DNA of 57,805 nucleotides from Alkaliphilus peptidifermentans DSM 18978. GTDB taxonomy: Bacteria > Bacillota > Clostridia > Peptostreptococcales > Natronincolaceae. The notes beneath the pieces are model-generated. The model searched no databases, was not told the DNA's origin, and was given only the letters and a program-made list of their open reading frames with translations. Of this stretch, positions 35,750 to 45,315 are shown one piece after another (position 1 is the stretch's first letter; each line of letters opens with the position of its first letter). The position numbers and the translations under genes were made by a program. The stretch lies in contig NZ_FMUS01000030.1 in the NCBI RefSeq assembly GCF_900101495.1, positions 1 through 57,805 of the forward strand, read 5' to 3'.

Positions 35750-36505
35750 ATGCCTCAATACAAAACAATAGACCTTGCTCGGCAAGGCAACATACACCCT
35801 AATACAGTTAGGCTGTATGAAAAAATGGGTTTTCTATCACCAGTACCAAGAGGAGAAAATGGTTATAGGATATATAATGAACGTCACCTTTGTCAAATTA
35901 AGATTATTAGGTGTATTTTTGATTATGGTTGGCTGGGGAGAGAAATAAGAGCTGCATCCTTAAAAGTAATTGAATTAGTAGCTACATGGGATTTAGATAA
36001 TGCAATTGAATTTACTCACCTATACTTGCAGATGATCAATAAGGATTATTTATCAGCAATGGAAACCGCCAATATATTAGAAAAATGGACACACAAAGAT
36101 GAGATCCATTCAACTGGGAAAATACATACAAGAAAAGAGACCGCTCAACTAATAGGTGTAACGGAAGAAACACTTCGAAACTGGGATAGAAATGGACTTA
36201 TTAAGGTTCCAAGGGTTGGAAGTAACAATAGTCGTGCATATAGTGTTTCTCAAATAGAACGACTAAGAATAATCTATATGCTTAGGCAAGCAAAATACAG
36301 CATTTCGTCAATACTGCAAAGTCTAAATCAATATGATAAGGGAAATATCGAAGAGGTAATTAACTCGTTAAACACGCCCAAATACGAAGAATACCAGTCT
36401 TGGGTATGTGTAGGGGATCGGTGGATCAAAGGACTAGAAGATGCAACAAAAGGAGCAGAAGAAATCTTATTTTTAATTCAGGAAGCAAAGGAGAAAAATA
36501 TATAA
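35750..36505 (+). CDS. MerR-type regulator with two HTH domains
   Basis: 251 residues carrying two MerR-like DNA-binding domains in one chain: residues about 1-75 (TIDLARQGNIHPNTVRLYEKMGFLSPVPR in part) and about 125-200 (TRKETAQLIGVTEETLRNWDRNGLIKVPR in part). Most MerR proteins have one per subunit and dimerise through a coiled coil, so a tandem form could bind as a monomer. No cysteine metal site is seen. It precedes a RibD-like reductase gene by 73 nt, a possible target. Confidence 0.8.
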   Translation: MPQYKTIDLARQGNIHPNTVRLYEKMGFLSPVPRGENGYRIYNERHLCQIKIIRCIFDYGWLGREIRAASLKVIELVATWDLDNAIEFTHLYLQMINKDYLSAMETANILEKWTHKDEIHSTGKIHTRKETAQLIGVTEETLRNWDRNGLIKVPRVGSNNSRAYSVSQIERLRIIYMLRQAKYSISSILQSLNQYDKGNIEEVINSLNTPKYEEYQSWVCVGDRWIKGLEDATKGAEEILFLIQEAKEKNI

Positions 36506-36578
36506 CCCTCCACTTATACACCACCCTCTATATTATCTAGTATACTTTAATTAAATTAAGGAACTAGGAGGGAGTTAA

Positions 36579-37340
36579 ATGGATAGACCGTATATTGTAG
36601 TAATGGTGATGACTTCTGCAGATGGGAGAATCGCCATTAGTTCTAACATCACAATGTGGGAGGAGATGGATGATTCTCGAACACAAACCCTGGGAGGAAC
36701 TGAAATATGGAAGGAAGTTGAAAACAAAATAAACTTCATATATAATCCCCAAGCTGATATGTTAGGAAGTAATTCCATCGTAAAGGAAGGTGAGCCTCTT
36801 AAAGAACTTCCAACCTTTAAAGGAGATAAGAGTTATTTATATCAAGATTTTTTACCAGAAGAGATTGTAAAGAGACCTAATCATAAAGGCTGGCTAGTTG
36901 CTGTCGATGGTAGAGGACGTTTAAGGAGTGGCTATAAAGGAGATGAAAGTAGTGGAAAGTATATGCTTCACCTAGTGTCTGCTGGAGCTCCGGCTGAATA
37001 TCTCAACTTTCTTCAGAAAAATAAAATTCCATATATAATCTCAGGAAAAAAACAAGTTGACCTTAAAGATGCAATGAAAAAATTAAAAAACAAGTTAGAT
37101 ATTAGCTGTCTAGTGACCTCAGCTGGCGGAAAACTAAGCGGAGCCCTTCTAAGAGCTGGAATGGTGGATGAAGTAAATATTGTACTAAAACCACTATTAT
37201 ATGGAGGGTTTGAAACACCTTGTTTATTTGATTCAGAAGATCTAACTGCAGATGAATTACCTACTAAACTTCAATTAATTACCTCAACTATTGAAGCAAA
37301 TGGACACGTGTGGTTGAGATACAAGGTAATTCATCTTTAG
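36579..37340 (+). CDS. RibD C-terminal/dihydrofolate-reductase-like protein
   Basis: 253 residues with the RibD-C fold: an N-terminal YIVVMVMTSADGRIA, a middle GWLVAVDGRGRLRSG, then CLVTSAGGKLSGALLRAGMVDEVNIVLKPLLYGG (in part), the NADPH-binding and dimer part of the reductases. The deaminase half of RibD is absent. Riboflavin genes are not adjacent, so the substrate is uncertain. AACTAGGAGGGAG precedes the ATG. Confidence 0.8.
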   Translation: MDRPYIVVMVMTSADGRIAISSNITMWEEMDDSRTQTLGGTEIWKEVENKINFIYNPQADMLGSNSIVKEGEPLKELPTFKGDKSYLYQDFLPEEIVKRPNHKGWLVAVDGRGRLRSGYKGDESSGKYMLHLVSAGAPAEYLNFLQKNKIPYIISGKKQVDLKDAMKKLKNKLDISCLVTSAGGKLSGALLRAGMVDEVNIVLKPLLYGGFETPCLFDSEDLTADELPTKLQLITSTIEANGHVWLRYKVIHL

Positions 37341-37429
37341 GGAATACTAAGGATATAAGCTACTTGTTTATAATTGTAGATATGGATTCCAAAGAGGATA
37401 AAAATATTAGACTAGAATAGTTTAACGTA

Positions 37430-37460
37430 AAAATCCACCTATTTTATTGGTGGATTTCTT
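37430..37460 (+). terminator. Intrinsic terminator
   Basis: AAATCCACC / GGTGGATTT hairpin with a 9-nt loop and a TTCTTATT tail, 90 nt past the reductase gene. Confidence 0.7.
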
Positions 37461-37654
37461 ATTGAAAAAAATTATTTGGCTTGATTTGCAGGAGGGGCAA
37501 ATTGAAATTTTATACATCAAGTACACTTATTTGATGTATATGTGAAAATGTTTTATAATTATATAGTGATTGTAAATATAGGTAATAGCAAACATCTATT
37601 ATGTTATAAATGTAATAACTATAAGATTCCATTTTTAGAAAGCGCGGTGATATA

Positions 37655-38389
37655 ATGAATAAACACTATCCAGCCCCAATGTATATACAAATAAAAGAAC
37701 TATTACTTAATAAAATTAAATCCAATATTTATTCATACGAACAACAGCTGCCATCAGAAAGAGAACTAAGTAAGCAGTATAAAGTCAGCAGAATGACTGC
37801 TCGTAATGCTATAACTGCTTTGGTAGATGAAGGATGGGCCTTTAGAGAACCAGGGAAAGGGACCTTTGTGGCAAAGCCAAAGATTGAAAGAGATTTAATA
37901 AAGTTATCAGGCTTTTCTCAGATGCTAAAGGAAAAAGGTATAGAACCTAGTAATCTACTACTAGCCATTGAGATTAGAGAGGCCAATAGAATTATCGCAA
38001 CTAAGCTAATGTTGGATATTGGAGAGAAAGTTTATGAAATTATAAGACTTAGATATGGAAATAAGATACCTATTGCATTAGAATATACATATTTGCCTGA
38101 AAATAAATTCCCCAACTTAGAAAAATATGATTTTGAAAAAGAATCTCTGTATGAAGTTTTAGAATATCATTATAATTTAAAATTAAAGTATGCTGAGCAA
38201 AACCTTAGTCTAGCTAGAGTAAATAGTTATGAAGCCAAAATATTAAATGTTGAATATAAGGAACCAATTCTTTTACTAGAAACCCTTACCTATAATATAG
38301 ATGACGAACCAATTGAGTTTACCAAGTCTTTAACTAGAGGAGATAATTCTGTGTTTTACACAGAATTGTGGTATCCATCTAATACATAA
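37655..38389 (+). CDS. GntR/HutC family regulator of the fructosamine locus (FrlR-like)
   Basis: 244 residues: a GntR winged helix (about 1-75, LPSERELSKQYKVSRMTARNAITALVDEG in part) and a UTRA effector domain (about 90-240). HutC/UTRA regulators sense sugar phosphates or amino-acid derivatives. It precedes the fructosamine operon, as frlR accompanies the frl genes in Bacillus subtilis. The TGGTATATACCA palindromes at 38663 and 41927 are its likely sites. Preceded by AAGCGCGGTGAT. Confidence 0.85.
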   Translation: MNKHYPAPMYIQIKELLLNKIKSNIYSYEQQLPSERELSKQYKVSRMTARNAITALVDEGWAFREPGKGTFVAKPKIERDLIKLSGFSQMLKEKGIEPSNLLLAIEIREANRIIATKLMLDIGEKVYEIIRLRYGNKIPIALEYTYLPENKFPNLEKYDFEKESLYEVLEYHYNLKLKYAEQNLSLARVNSYEAKILNVEYKEPILLLETLTYNIDDEPIEFTKSLTRGDNSVFYTELWYPSNT

Positions 38390-38569
38390 AATCTATGTAT
38401 GGATACAGAAATAACATAAATAATAAAAATATTAGTTCTAATTATGGAAAACTTCCTTTTGTGAAAAAATCAGCTATTGATGCTGATTTTTTTTGCTTGT
38501 ATGCTATTTATGCTCATCTTTGACATTTTGAAATTTAAAAACTATTGATGGTAGCTGAAGACAAATATT

Positions 38570-38579
38570 ATACCACTAT
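38570..38579. promoter_or_regulatory. Distal half-operator of the fructosamine locus
   Basis: ATACCACTAT is the exact reverse complement of ATAGTGGTAT at 38659-38668, which overlaps the main palindrome. The two lie about 89 bp apart, between the regulator gene and the binding-protein gene. A paired site could allow looping; this is inference. Confidence 0.35.
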
Positions 38580-38662
38580 ACTAATACAAATAAATTATTG
38601 AAAAAAATATTCAGTTAAAGAAGGAATATTAGATTTTACATAGAATTAGTAATTAACCATAG

Positions 38663-38674
38663 TGGTATATACCA
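38663..38674. promoter_or_regulatory. GntR-type operator before the transporter genes
   Basis: Palindrome TGGTATATACCA about 120 bp before the binding-protein gene. The same core recurs as a longer perfect palindrome at 41927-41944. HutC-type regulators bind dyads of similar make. Confidence 0.65.
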
Positions 38675-38794
38675 GAAACCTTTATAAAAAACATCAAAAT
38701 ATGTTAAGACAAAAGAGGAGCTAGGTGGCTTTGTATGTATTTCTGTGGAGATCCTTCAATAGGATCTTATATAAAATTAAGGAGGGAGAAAGAA

Positions 38795-40117
38795 ATGAAA
38801 ATGTGTAGAGCAGCATTTACAGTTTGTCTAATCGTATTACTATTAGTAACTTCTTTAGTTGGATGTGGGAGTAAAGAACCTGCACACAATATTGCTGAGG
38901 GTCAAGCAGGAACATCTGATAAAGTAGAGATTAAATTCTTGCATTCATGGCCAAGACCAGAAGCAAATGCTTACTTCCAAGAGGTGATAACAGCATTTGA
39001 AAAAGATCATCCAAATATAAAAGTGAAAATGGAAGCTGTTGGGGATGAAGCTATAAAAGACAAACTAAGAGTCATGATGGGAACAAACTCACAGCCCGAT
39101 ATTTTCTTTTCGTGGAGTGGAGAATTTGCTAATAACTTTATACAATCCAACAATTCTCTTGATTTGACCGAAGCTTTTGAAAAGGATACCGACTGGAAAA
39201 ATAGAATCACAAGATCAGCAATAGAACCATTTACCTATGATGGCAAAATATATGGAGTACCATTACGGACAAATGCAAAGTTCTTTGTCTACAATAAGGA
39301 TATTTTTGAAAAGAATAATTTATCAGAACCAAGAACTTGGGATGAGTTTCTGTATGTATTAGAAGAATTGAAACAAAGTGGGGTAACACCTATTTCATTT
39401 GGCAACATTTATCCTTGGGCTGGTTGTCACTATATTACAGGATTAAATCAAAAACTAGTACCTGAAAATATACGTGAAAAGGACTATGACCCTGCAGGAG
39501 GAGAATTTAGTCATTATGGATATATAGAAGCCATTGAATATTTGAAGGATTTAGTAGACAAAGGTTATTTTAATAATGGATTTAACTCTATAGAACACAA
39601 TATGGCAATTGAAATGTTCTATAGTGGAGAAACAGCTATGATGTATTTAGAATTAATTGAGTTTGGAGAAGTTGATAAAGATTTTAAAGGCAATGAATGG
39701 GGATTCTTTCCACTACCAGCAATAGAAGACGGGAAAGGAAATCAAAACCATATTACTGGCGCACCAGATGGATTTATGATTTCGTCAAAAACTAAGTATC
39801 CTGATGAAGCGATAGCGTTCTTAAAATTTTTAACAAGCCAGGAAATGGGGGAAAAGTTAGTAACCACCTTAGGCTGGCCTAGTGCAGTCATTGGAGCACT
39901 TAATGAAAACAATGCAGAGCCATATTTAATTAAAGGAATGAAGGCATTGGAAGAGGCTGATGATATGGCACTTTGGTTAGATACAGATATACATATAAAG
40001 ATTTCTGATGTATATTTACCAGGGCTACAAGAGGTTCTAAATGGCAGGAAAACACCAGAGGCACTCATGAAAGAGGTTCAAGAAATAGCAAAAAAGGTTA
40101 AAGAAGAGATATATTAG
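38795..40117 (+). CDS. ABC transporter substrate-binding lipoprotein (FrlO-like)
   Basis: 440 residues. It has a type II signal peptide with lipobox LVGC (about residue 24), then an extracellular family-1 solute-binding domain (KFLHSWPRPEANAYFQEVITAFEKDHP in part, near the N-terminus). It captures the substrate for the two permeases behind it. ATG 38795 is chosen with AAGGAGGGAG upstream; an ATG 20 codons earlier lacks a site and would spoil the signal peptide. Context with kinase and deglycase genes makes fructosamines the probable ligand. Confidence 0.85.
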   Translation: MKMCRAAFTVCLIVLLLVTSLVGCGSKEPAHNIAEGQAGTSDKVEIKFLHSWPRPEANAYFQEVITAFEKDHPNIKVKMEAVGDEAIKDKLRVMMGTNSQPDIFFSWSGEFANNFIQSNNSLDLTEAFEKDTDWKNRITRSAIEPFTYDGKIYGVPLRTNAKFFVYNKDIFEKNNLSEPRTWDEFLYVLEELKQSGVTPISFGNIYPWAGCHYITGLNQKLVPENIREKDYDPAGGEFSHYGYIEAIEYLKDLVDKGYFNNGFNSIEHNMAIEMFYSGETAMMYLELIEFGEVDKDFKGNEWGFFPLPAIEDGKGNQNHITGAPDGFMISSKTKYPDEAIAFLKFLTSQEMGEKLVTTLGWPSAVIGALNENNAEPYLIKGMKALEEADDMALWLDTDIHIKISDVYLPGLQEVLNGRKTPEALMKEVQEIAKKVKEEIY

Positions 40118-40162
40118 AAGAGAGGGGAAACCCCCTCTCTTAATGAAGGGAGTAAGTATTGG

Positions 40163-41047
40163 ATGGGTTTGTACCATAATAAAAAGATTGCTTTTCTCTT
40201 TATTTTTCCAGCGTTGCTACTTATGCTAGTATTTATTTACTATCCTATTTTTCAAAATTTTATTTACAGTATGTTTCGATGGAGCGCTTTTTCTTCGGAA
40301 AAAATATTTATAGGTATAGATAACTATTTAAGACTATTCAAAGATCCTGTATTTTATATTGCACTAAAAAACAACTTACTCTATGCCTCCTTCTCAATTT
40401 TTTTTCAAGTAGGTTTGGGTTTAATTATTGCTGCAATACTTGAAGAGAAATTTTTGCGTAAGTATCAACCTTTTTTCCGTACAGTATTCTTTATACCAGC
40501 CATAATTTCCATAACAGTCGCAGGACTATTGTGGCAACTTATCTATAATCCTAATATAGGAATTATAAATGAAGGTCTTAGGGCTATCGGATTAGATAAC
40601 CTTGCCCATCCTTGGCTAGCAGATGGTAAAACAGCTATTTTTTCTGTCATCGTTATGTCTCAATGGCAATATACTGGATATATTGTACTGTTATTCATAG
40701 TAGGAATTCATAAAATACCACAAGAACTATATGAATCTGCTATGATTGACGGGGCAAATAGTATACAAAAATTTTGGACCATTACAGTACCTCAAGTTAA
40801 AGAAATGATAATTGTATCAGTTACCATAACTATAATTGGAGGTTTTAAGGTATTTGATGAAGTTTATGTAATGACAGGGGGAGGGCCAGGACGATCTACA
40901 GAGGTTCTTTCATCCTTTATGTACCGGTCGGGCTTCAGAAATGACGAAATGGGATATGCAGCTGCAATTGCAACAATTATATTTGTCATTACATTCTTAT
41001 TGACATTGTTGGAATTAAAAATTTCACATAAAAAAGACGAAGTATAG
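40163..41047 (+). CDS. ABC transporter permease (FrlN-like, MalF type)
   Basis: 294 residues, six predicted membrane segments. The cytoplasmic EAA loop reads ELYESAMIDGANSIQKFWTI, the contact site for the ATPase. It pairs with the permease 13 nt downstream. No ATPase gene is in the cluster; in Bacillus the frl importer uses the shared ATPase MsmX. Confidence 0.88.
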   Translation: MGLYHNKKIAFLFIFPALLLMLVFIYYPIFQNFIYSMFRWSAFSSEKIFIGIDNYLRLFKDPVFYIALKNNLLYASFSIFFQVGLGLIIAAILEEKFLRKYQPFFRTVFFIPAIISITVAGLLWQLIYNPNIGIINEGLRAIGLDNLAHPWLADGKTAIFSVIVMSQWQYTGYIVLLFIVGIHKIPQELYESAMIDGANSIQKFWTITVPQVKEMIIVSVTITIIGGFKVFDEVYVMTGGGPGRSTEVLSSFMYRSGFRNDEMGYAAAIATIIFVITFLLTLLELKISHKKDEV

Positions 41048-41060
41048 GGGGGGGATAGAG

Positions 41061-41897
41061 TTGAATAAAACATCAACAATGTCAAGGATAGCAAGAAGTC
41101 TTATTTTCATATGGTTTATTACTTATGCAATTTGTATAATATATCCGCTATTATGGATGGTAATAAGTGGATTCAAAACAAAATCCGAGTTATTTTTGAA
41201 TACATGGGCATTGCCACAAGAATGGGTTTGGGGAAATTATAAAACTGCATGGGATGTAGGGGTGGGTCGATATTTTTTCAATAGTGTTTTTGTAACATCG
41301 ATTTCTGTAGCTTTATCCGTAATCATCAGTGCAGGCTGTGCTTTTGCCTTAAGTAGGTTTAGGTTTAAAGGAGAAAAAATTATATTACTTATTGTAATTG
41401 GAGGTTTAATGTTATCACCACAGGTAAGTCTAATTTCTCTTTATAAACTCCTACAGAAACTAAATATTTATAATACATACTTAGCATTAATTATACCTTA
41501 TGTTGCCTTTAGAATACCCTTCACTACTTTTCTAATAAGATCTTATCTTATAGATTTACCACGCGAAGTAGAAGATGCAGCATATATTGACGGATGTAAC
41601 AGTTGGGGAGTATTTTGGCAGATTATATTGCCCATGAGTAAACCTATTATTTCTACAGCATCCCTTCTGACTGCCATGCAGGTATGGAATGAGTTCATGT
41701 TCGCTTTAGTATTTATAGAAGACAGTAAGTATAAAACTATTCCAATAGGACTTATGAGCTTAAGAAGTACATTAAGTACAGATTGGACGGTCTTATTAGC
41801 TGGGCTAACGATTTCTGTAATACCAATGATTATACTTTTTATTGTATTCCAAAAACAGTTTGTTAGAGGTCTGACTTCTGGAAGTGTGAAAGGGTAG
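41061..41897 (+). CDS. ABC transporter permease (FrlM-like, MalG type)
   Basis: 278 residues, six predicted membrane segments. The EAA loop is EVEDAAYIDGCNSWGVFWQI. It starts with TTG at 41061 behind a GGGGGGGGAT ribosome site. Second permease half of the importer. Confidence 0.88.
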   Translation: MNKTSTMSRIARSLIFIWFITYAICIIYPLLWMVISGFKTKSELFLNTWALPQEWVWGNYKTAWDVGVGRYFFNSVFVTSISVALSVIISAGCAFALSRFRFKGEKIILLIVIGGLMLSPQVSLISLYKLLQKLNIYNTYLALIIPYVAFRIPFTTFLIRSYLIDLPREVEDAAYIDGCNSWGVFWQIILPMSKPIISTASLLTAMQVWNEFMFALVFIEDSKYKTIPIGLMSLRSTLSTDWTVLLAGLTISVIPMIILFIVFQKQFVRGLTSGSVKG

Positions 41898-41926
41898 GTG
41901 TTAATAAACTGAATTTTTTAGGGAAC

Positions 41927-41944
41927 TACTGGTATATACCAGTA
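41927..41944. promoter_or_regulatory. Perfect 18-bp operator palindrome inside the fructosamine locus
   Basis: TACTGGTATATACCAGTA, self-complementary over all 18 bases, in the 107-nt gap between the second permease and the amidohydrolase gene. It extends the same core found at 38663-38674. It suggests a second promoter under the same GntR regulator. Confidence 0.7.
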
Positions 41945-42004
41945 TCGTTAAAAAATGCTCTGTGTCAGCATAGATATAAGTAACCTAAGAGAAAGGAGTA
42001 TCTG

Positions 42005-43222
42005 ATGGATAGAGAAAAAATATTAGAAAGAGCAGAAGAGTTAAAGGAAGAGCTAATCTCAATAAGGAGAGATATCCACGCATATCCAGAGGTCGGGCTA
42101 CAGGAGGAAAGAACATCAAAGATAGTAGCACAAAAATTAAGACAACTTGGTTATAAAGTGCAAACAAAGGTCGGTATAACAGGTGTAGTAGGCCTATTGG
42201 AGGGAAGATATCCAGGAAAAACTATATTATTAAGGGCAGATATGGACTGTTTGAAAATGATGGAACTTAATCAGCATATATACAAATCAAAACATGATGG
42301 ACTAATGCATGCATGTGGTCATGATGCACATACAGCATGGCTCATAGGTGCAGCAATGATTTTAGCATCATATAAAGATCAATTGTATGGAAATGTAAAG
42401 TTTGTATTTCAACCGGCAGAAGAAACCGATGGTGGAGCCAAAAGAATGATTGCTGATGGAGTTCTGAAAAATCCAGATGTAGATATAGCTTTGGCAGCTC
42501 ATGTGTGGCCTTCTATTGAATCGGGCAAAATAGGGATTAAAACAGGGACAATGATGGCAGCCCTTAATAATTTTAAAGTTACTGTCTATGGAAAAGGCGG
42601 ACATGGGGCTGAACCCCATTTTTGTATAGACCCTATCTCAGTTTCTTGTCAAATATATATGGCATTACAGACTATCATAAGTAGAAGAATTAATCCTGTT
42701 GAGCCAGCAGTAATTAGCATTGGTGAATTTCATGGAGGGGCAGCCCATAATGTCATACCAGATAAAGTTATAATGGAGGGAACTGTTCGGACAACTACAG
42801 AAGAGTCAAGAAAAAAAATACACCAGATGATTGAGACTATTATAAAAGGAATAACAGAAGCCCATGGAGCAAGTTATAGCTTGGAATATAATGAGGATTA
42901 TTCACCAGTAATTAATGATGAAGAGATTACAAAACTTGTTGAAGAGGTTGGTATAAGTATTTTGGGTGAGAAGAATGTACTAAACATTCAAGAACCAACC
43001 ATGGGTGGAGAGGATTTTGCATATTTTCAGCAAAAGGTACCTGGTGCTTTCTTTGTAGTTGGAACAAATAATCCTCATAAAGGTATAGATAAACCTTTAC
43101 ATAGCCCTTATTTTGATATTGATGAAGATATATTGCCTATAGCTTCTGCAGTATTTGCTGGATGTGTGCTACAATATCTAAACAAAATGAAAAACAGTTT
43201 AAATGAGGGAGTTGAACAATGA
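42005..43222 (+). CDS. M20 family amidohydrolase/deacylase
   Basis: 405 residues with HACGHDAHT (C104 and H106 as metal ligands), PAEETDGGAKRMI (glutamate pair) and MGGEDFAYF near the C-terminus, as in the amidohydrolases of hippurate and N-acyl-amino acids. Metal-dependent, cytosolic. Its place between importer and sugar-phosphate enzymes suggests it removes an acyl or peptide part from imported glycated amino acids. AGAAAGGAGTATCTG precedes the ATG. It overlaps the kinase gene by 4 nt. Confidence 0.85.
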   Translation: MDREKILERAEELKEELISIRRDIHAYPEVGLQEERTSKIVAQKLRQLGYKVQTKVGITGVVGLLEGRYPGKTILLRADMDCLKMMELNQHIYKSKHDGLMHACGHDAHTAWLIGAAMILASYKDQLYGNVKFVFQPAEETDGGAKRMIADGVLKNPDVDIALAAHVWPSIESGKIGIKTGTMMAALNNFKVTVYGKGGHGAEPHFCIDPISVSCQIYMALQTIISRRINPVEPAVISIGEFHGGAAHNVIPDKVIMEGTVRTTTEESRKKIHQMIETIIKGITEAHGASYSLEYNEDYSPVINDEEITKLVEEVGISILGEKNVLNIQEPTMGGEDFAYFQQKVPGAFFVVGTNNPHKGIDKPLHSPYFDIDEDILPIASAVFAGCVLQYLNKMKNSLNEGVEQ

Positions 43223-44001
43223 CTATGAAGGTGGTTGCTGTAGGAGATAATTGTATAGATTTCTATAATATCCTCAATAAAGGGTATCCAGGAGGAAATG
43301 CTGTAAATTTTGCTGTGTATATGCAAAAGCTTGGGATAGCTTCTTCTTATGTTGGTGTCGTTGGAAATGATGATAATGGAGATATAATAATTGATTCAAT
43401 GAAAAATCAGGGTGTAAATATTTCTAGAGTTCATAGAAAGGAAGGCAGAACAGCTATAACACAGGTGGAATTAATTAATAACGATAGAATATTAGGAGAG
43501 TATGATGAAGGGGTTTTTAAAGAATTTACTTTAAGTGAAGAAGATATTTCATACATACAAAAGCATGACTTAATTCATTCAGCTATTTGGGGGAAGGTAG
43601 ATAAATATTTTCATAAGTTTGGTGGCATGATAACTTCCTTTGATTATGCAGATAAGTTAGATTCACAAATAGTTGAGGACTCCTTGCCATTTGTAGACTA
43701 TGCATTTTTTTCTTATCAGAGGCATGATGAGTACATTAGGGATTACATACAAAAAGTAAAGAGCAAAGGACCTAAAGTTGTTGTTGCAACACTAAATAGA
43801 AATGGTAGTATTGCTTATGACGGCAATAAAATGTACTATATCCCAAGTATTCCAACAAAGGTTATAGATACATTAGGAGCAGGAGATTCATTTATAGCTG
43901 GATTTATGTATGGAATATTAAAAGATAATAGTATTGAGGAATGTTTAAAAATAGGAACAGAATATGCTTCTAAAACTATAACATATTTCGGTGCATGGTG
44001 A
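43219..44001 (+). CDS. frlD: PfkB family kinase, fructosamine kinase (FrlD-like)
   Basis: 260 residues of the ribokinase superfamily. An N-terminal DNCIDFYN and GGNAVNFAVYMQKLG bind the sugar, and the C-terminal signature DTLGAGDSF (217-225) holds the catalytic base D223. In this setting it most likely phosphorylates fructoselysine or another fructosamine at the 6-position. The start overlaps the end of the amidohydrolase gene (ATGA). The symbol is given by context and overall similarity. Confidence 0.8.
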   Translation: MTMKVVAVGDNCIDFYNILNKGYPGGNAVNFAVYMQKLGIASSYVGVVGNDDNGDIIIDSMKNQGVNISRVHRKEGRTAITQVELINNDRILGEYDEGVFKEFTLSEEDISYIQKHDLIHSAIWGKVDKYFHKFGGMITSFDYADKLDSQIVEDSLPFVDYAFFSYQRHDEYIRDYIQKVKSKGPKVVVATLNRNGSIAYDGNKMYYIPSIPTKVIDTLGAGDSFIAGFMYGILKDNSIEECLKIGTEYASKTITYFGAW

Positions 44002-44040
44002 AAAAATAGATTGAATACATAACTTAAGGAGGAACAAAAA

Positions 44041-45063
44041 ATGTTAAATGTAGATAAAAACAAAGTGGATTTTTTAGTAACATCAAGTATGGTAGGAGAA
44101 GTGGATAAATTCTTAAATGAAAGTAACGAAAATATAATGGAAATTGTTGATGAGATAATTAAGAATGGCATAAAGAAAATATATTTCGTAGGATGCGGTA
44201 GTTCAATGGCAGTAGGTAATGCAGGTAAATATCTATTTGATAAATATAGTGAAATGGATACTAATGTATATACTGGATGGGAATTCATAGATAATACACC
44301 AAAGTCAGTCAATAAGAAAGCTGCAGTTGTTTTAATCTCCCATTCTGGAAAAACTGAAGAAATCGTAGAGGCTCTTAAAATAGCTAATAAGTTAGAAGCA
44401 TTGACAATTGGAATTGTAGACAAAAAGGAAGGCAATCCATTAGGGGAACAAGCAAAGATGAGTATAGATTATAATGCCCATGCAATGTGGGAATGTCATT
44501 TATTAGCAGTATATTTATTAGCCTGCAATTATATACAAAAAACAGGATGGGAAAGCGAAATAGAATTAATTCTAAATGATATTCCTAAAATTTCAAAAGT
44601 ACTTGGACATCATATAGATAGCTTTGAACAAAAGGCAATAGAATTAGCCAATAAAGCTAAAAACTGGAAGGGCTTTTATACAATTTCTGCAGGTCCATTA
44701 AGGTCACTTGCTTATAAAGAAGGGATCATTACAAACATGGAATTTATGTGGGGGCATGGGTCAGTCATTGAAAGTGGCGAATTCAGGCACGGGCCACTTG
44801 AAATAACAGAGGAAGATGTGCCATTTATATTTCTAGTGGGATCTGATGCATCAAGACATACTACAGAAAGAGCATTAGATTTTGTACGAAGGTATAAAGG
44901 TGACTGCATTGTCTTTGATTATAAAGATTTTTCTATGGGACTTCATGCCGATTTAGCACCTATGATTATGTTTGTGCCCTTAGAATGGTTTAGTTTTTAT
45001 TTTGCTTTAGTGAGGGATCATAATCCTGATGATAGAAGGTATTATAATATAGTGAAATACTAG
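44041..45063 (+). CDS. frlB: SIS-domain fructosamine-6-phosphate deglycase (FrlB-like)
   Basis: 340 residues with two SIS domains: YFVGCGSSMAVGNAGKYLFDK (about 47-67), VLISHSGKTEEIVEALK (about 97-113), and a second domain near FYTISAGPLRSLAYKEG, with ESGEFRHGPLEI typical of deglycases. It would split fructosamine-6-phosphate into glucose-6-phosphate and the amino acid. AAGGAGGAAC precedes the ATG. Last gene of the operon; a terminator follows. Confidence 0.82.
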   Translation: MLNVDKNKVDFLVTSSMVGEVDKFLNESNENIMEIVDEIIKNGIKKIYFVGCGSSMAVGNAGKYLFDKYSEMDTNVYTGWEFIDNTPKSVNKKAAVVLISHSGKTEEIVEALKIANKLEALTIGIVDKKEGNPLGEQAKMSIDYNAHAMWECHLLAVYLLACNYIQKTGWESEIELILNDIPKISKVLGHHIDSFEQKAIELANKAKNWKGFYTISAGPLRSLAYKEGIITNMEFMWGHGSVIESGEFRHGPLEITEEDVPFIFLVGSDASRHTTERALDFVRRYKGDCIVFDYKDFSMGLHADLAPMIMFVPLEWFSFYFALVRDHNPDDRRYYNIVKY

Positions 45064-45101
45064 AATAAGATATTTAATAGCAAATTGGTGTAGGATCGTA
45101 T

Positions 45102-45142
45102 AATCGAGGAAGATAATTTTATCAATCTTCCTCGATTTTTTC
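45102..45142 (+). terminator. Terminator of the fructosamine operon
   Basis: AATCGAGGAAGAT / ATCTTCCTCGATT, 13 perfect pairs, followed by TTTTTC. Confidence 0.9.
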
Positions 45143-45315
45143 ATTATGTTAAAGAATGAAATGCTTTTGTTCTTTGAGTGAAACTACTATGATACTAAGA
45201 AATAATTCTTCAATTTACTAATTTAATTCTTTATAATAGTTTTATGAAGTGTTTTTTTCATAGTACTAACAATTACATTATCAGATAAAGTATTATGGGA
45301 TAGGAGTGTGAACGT

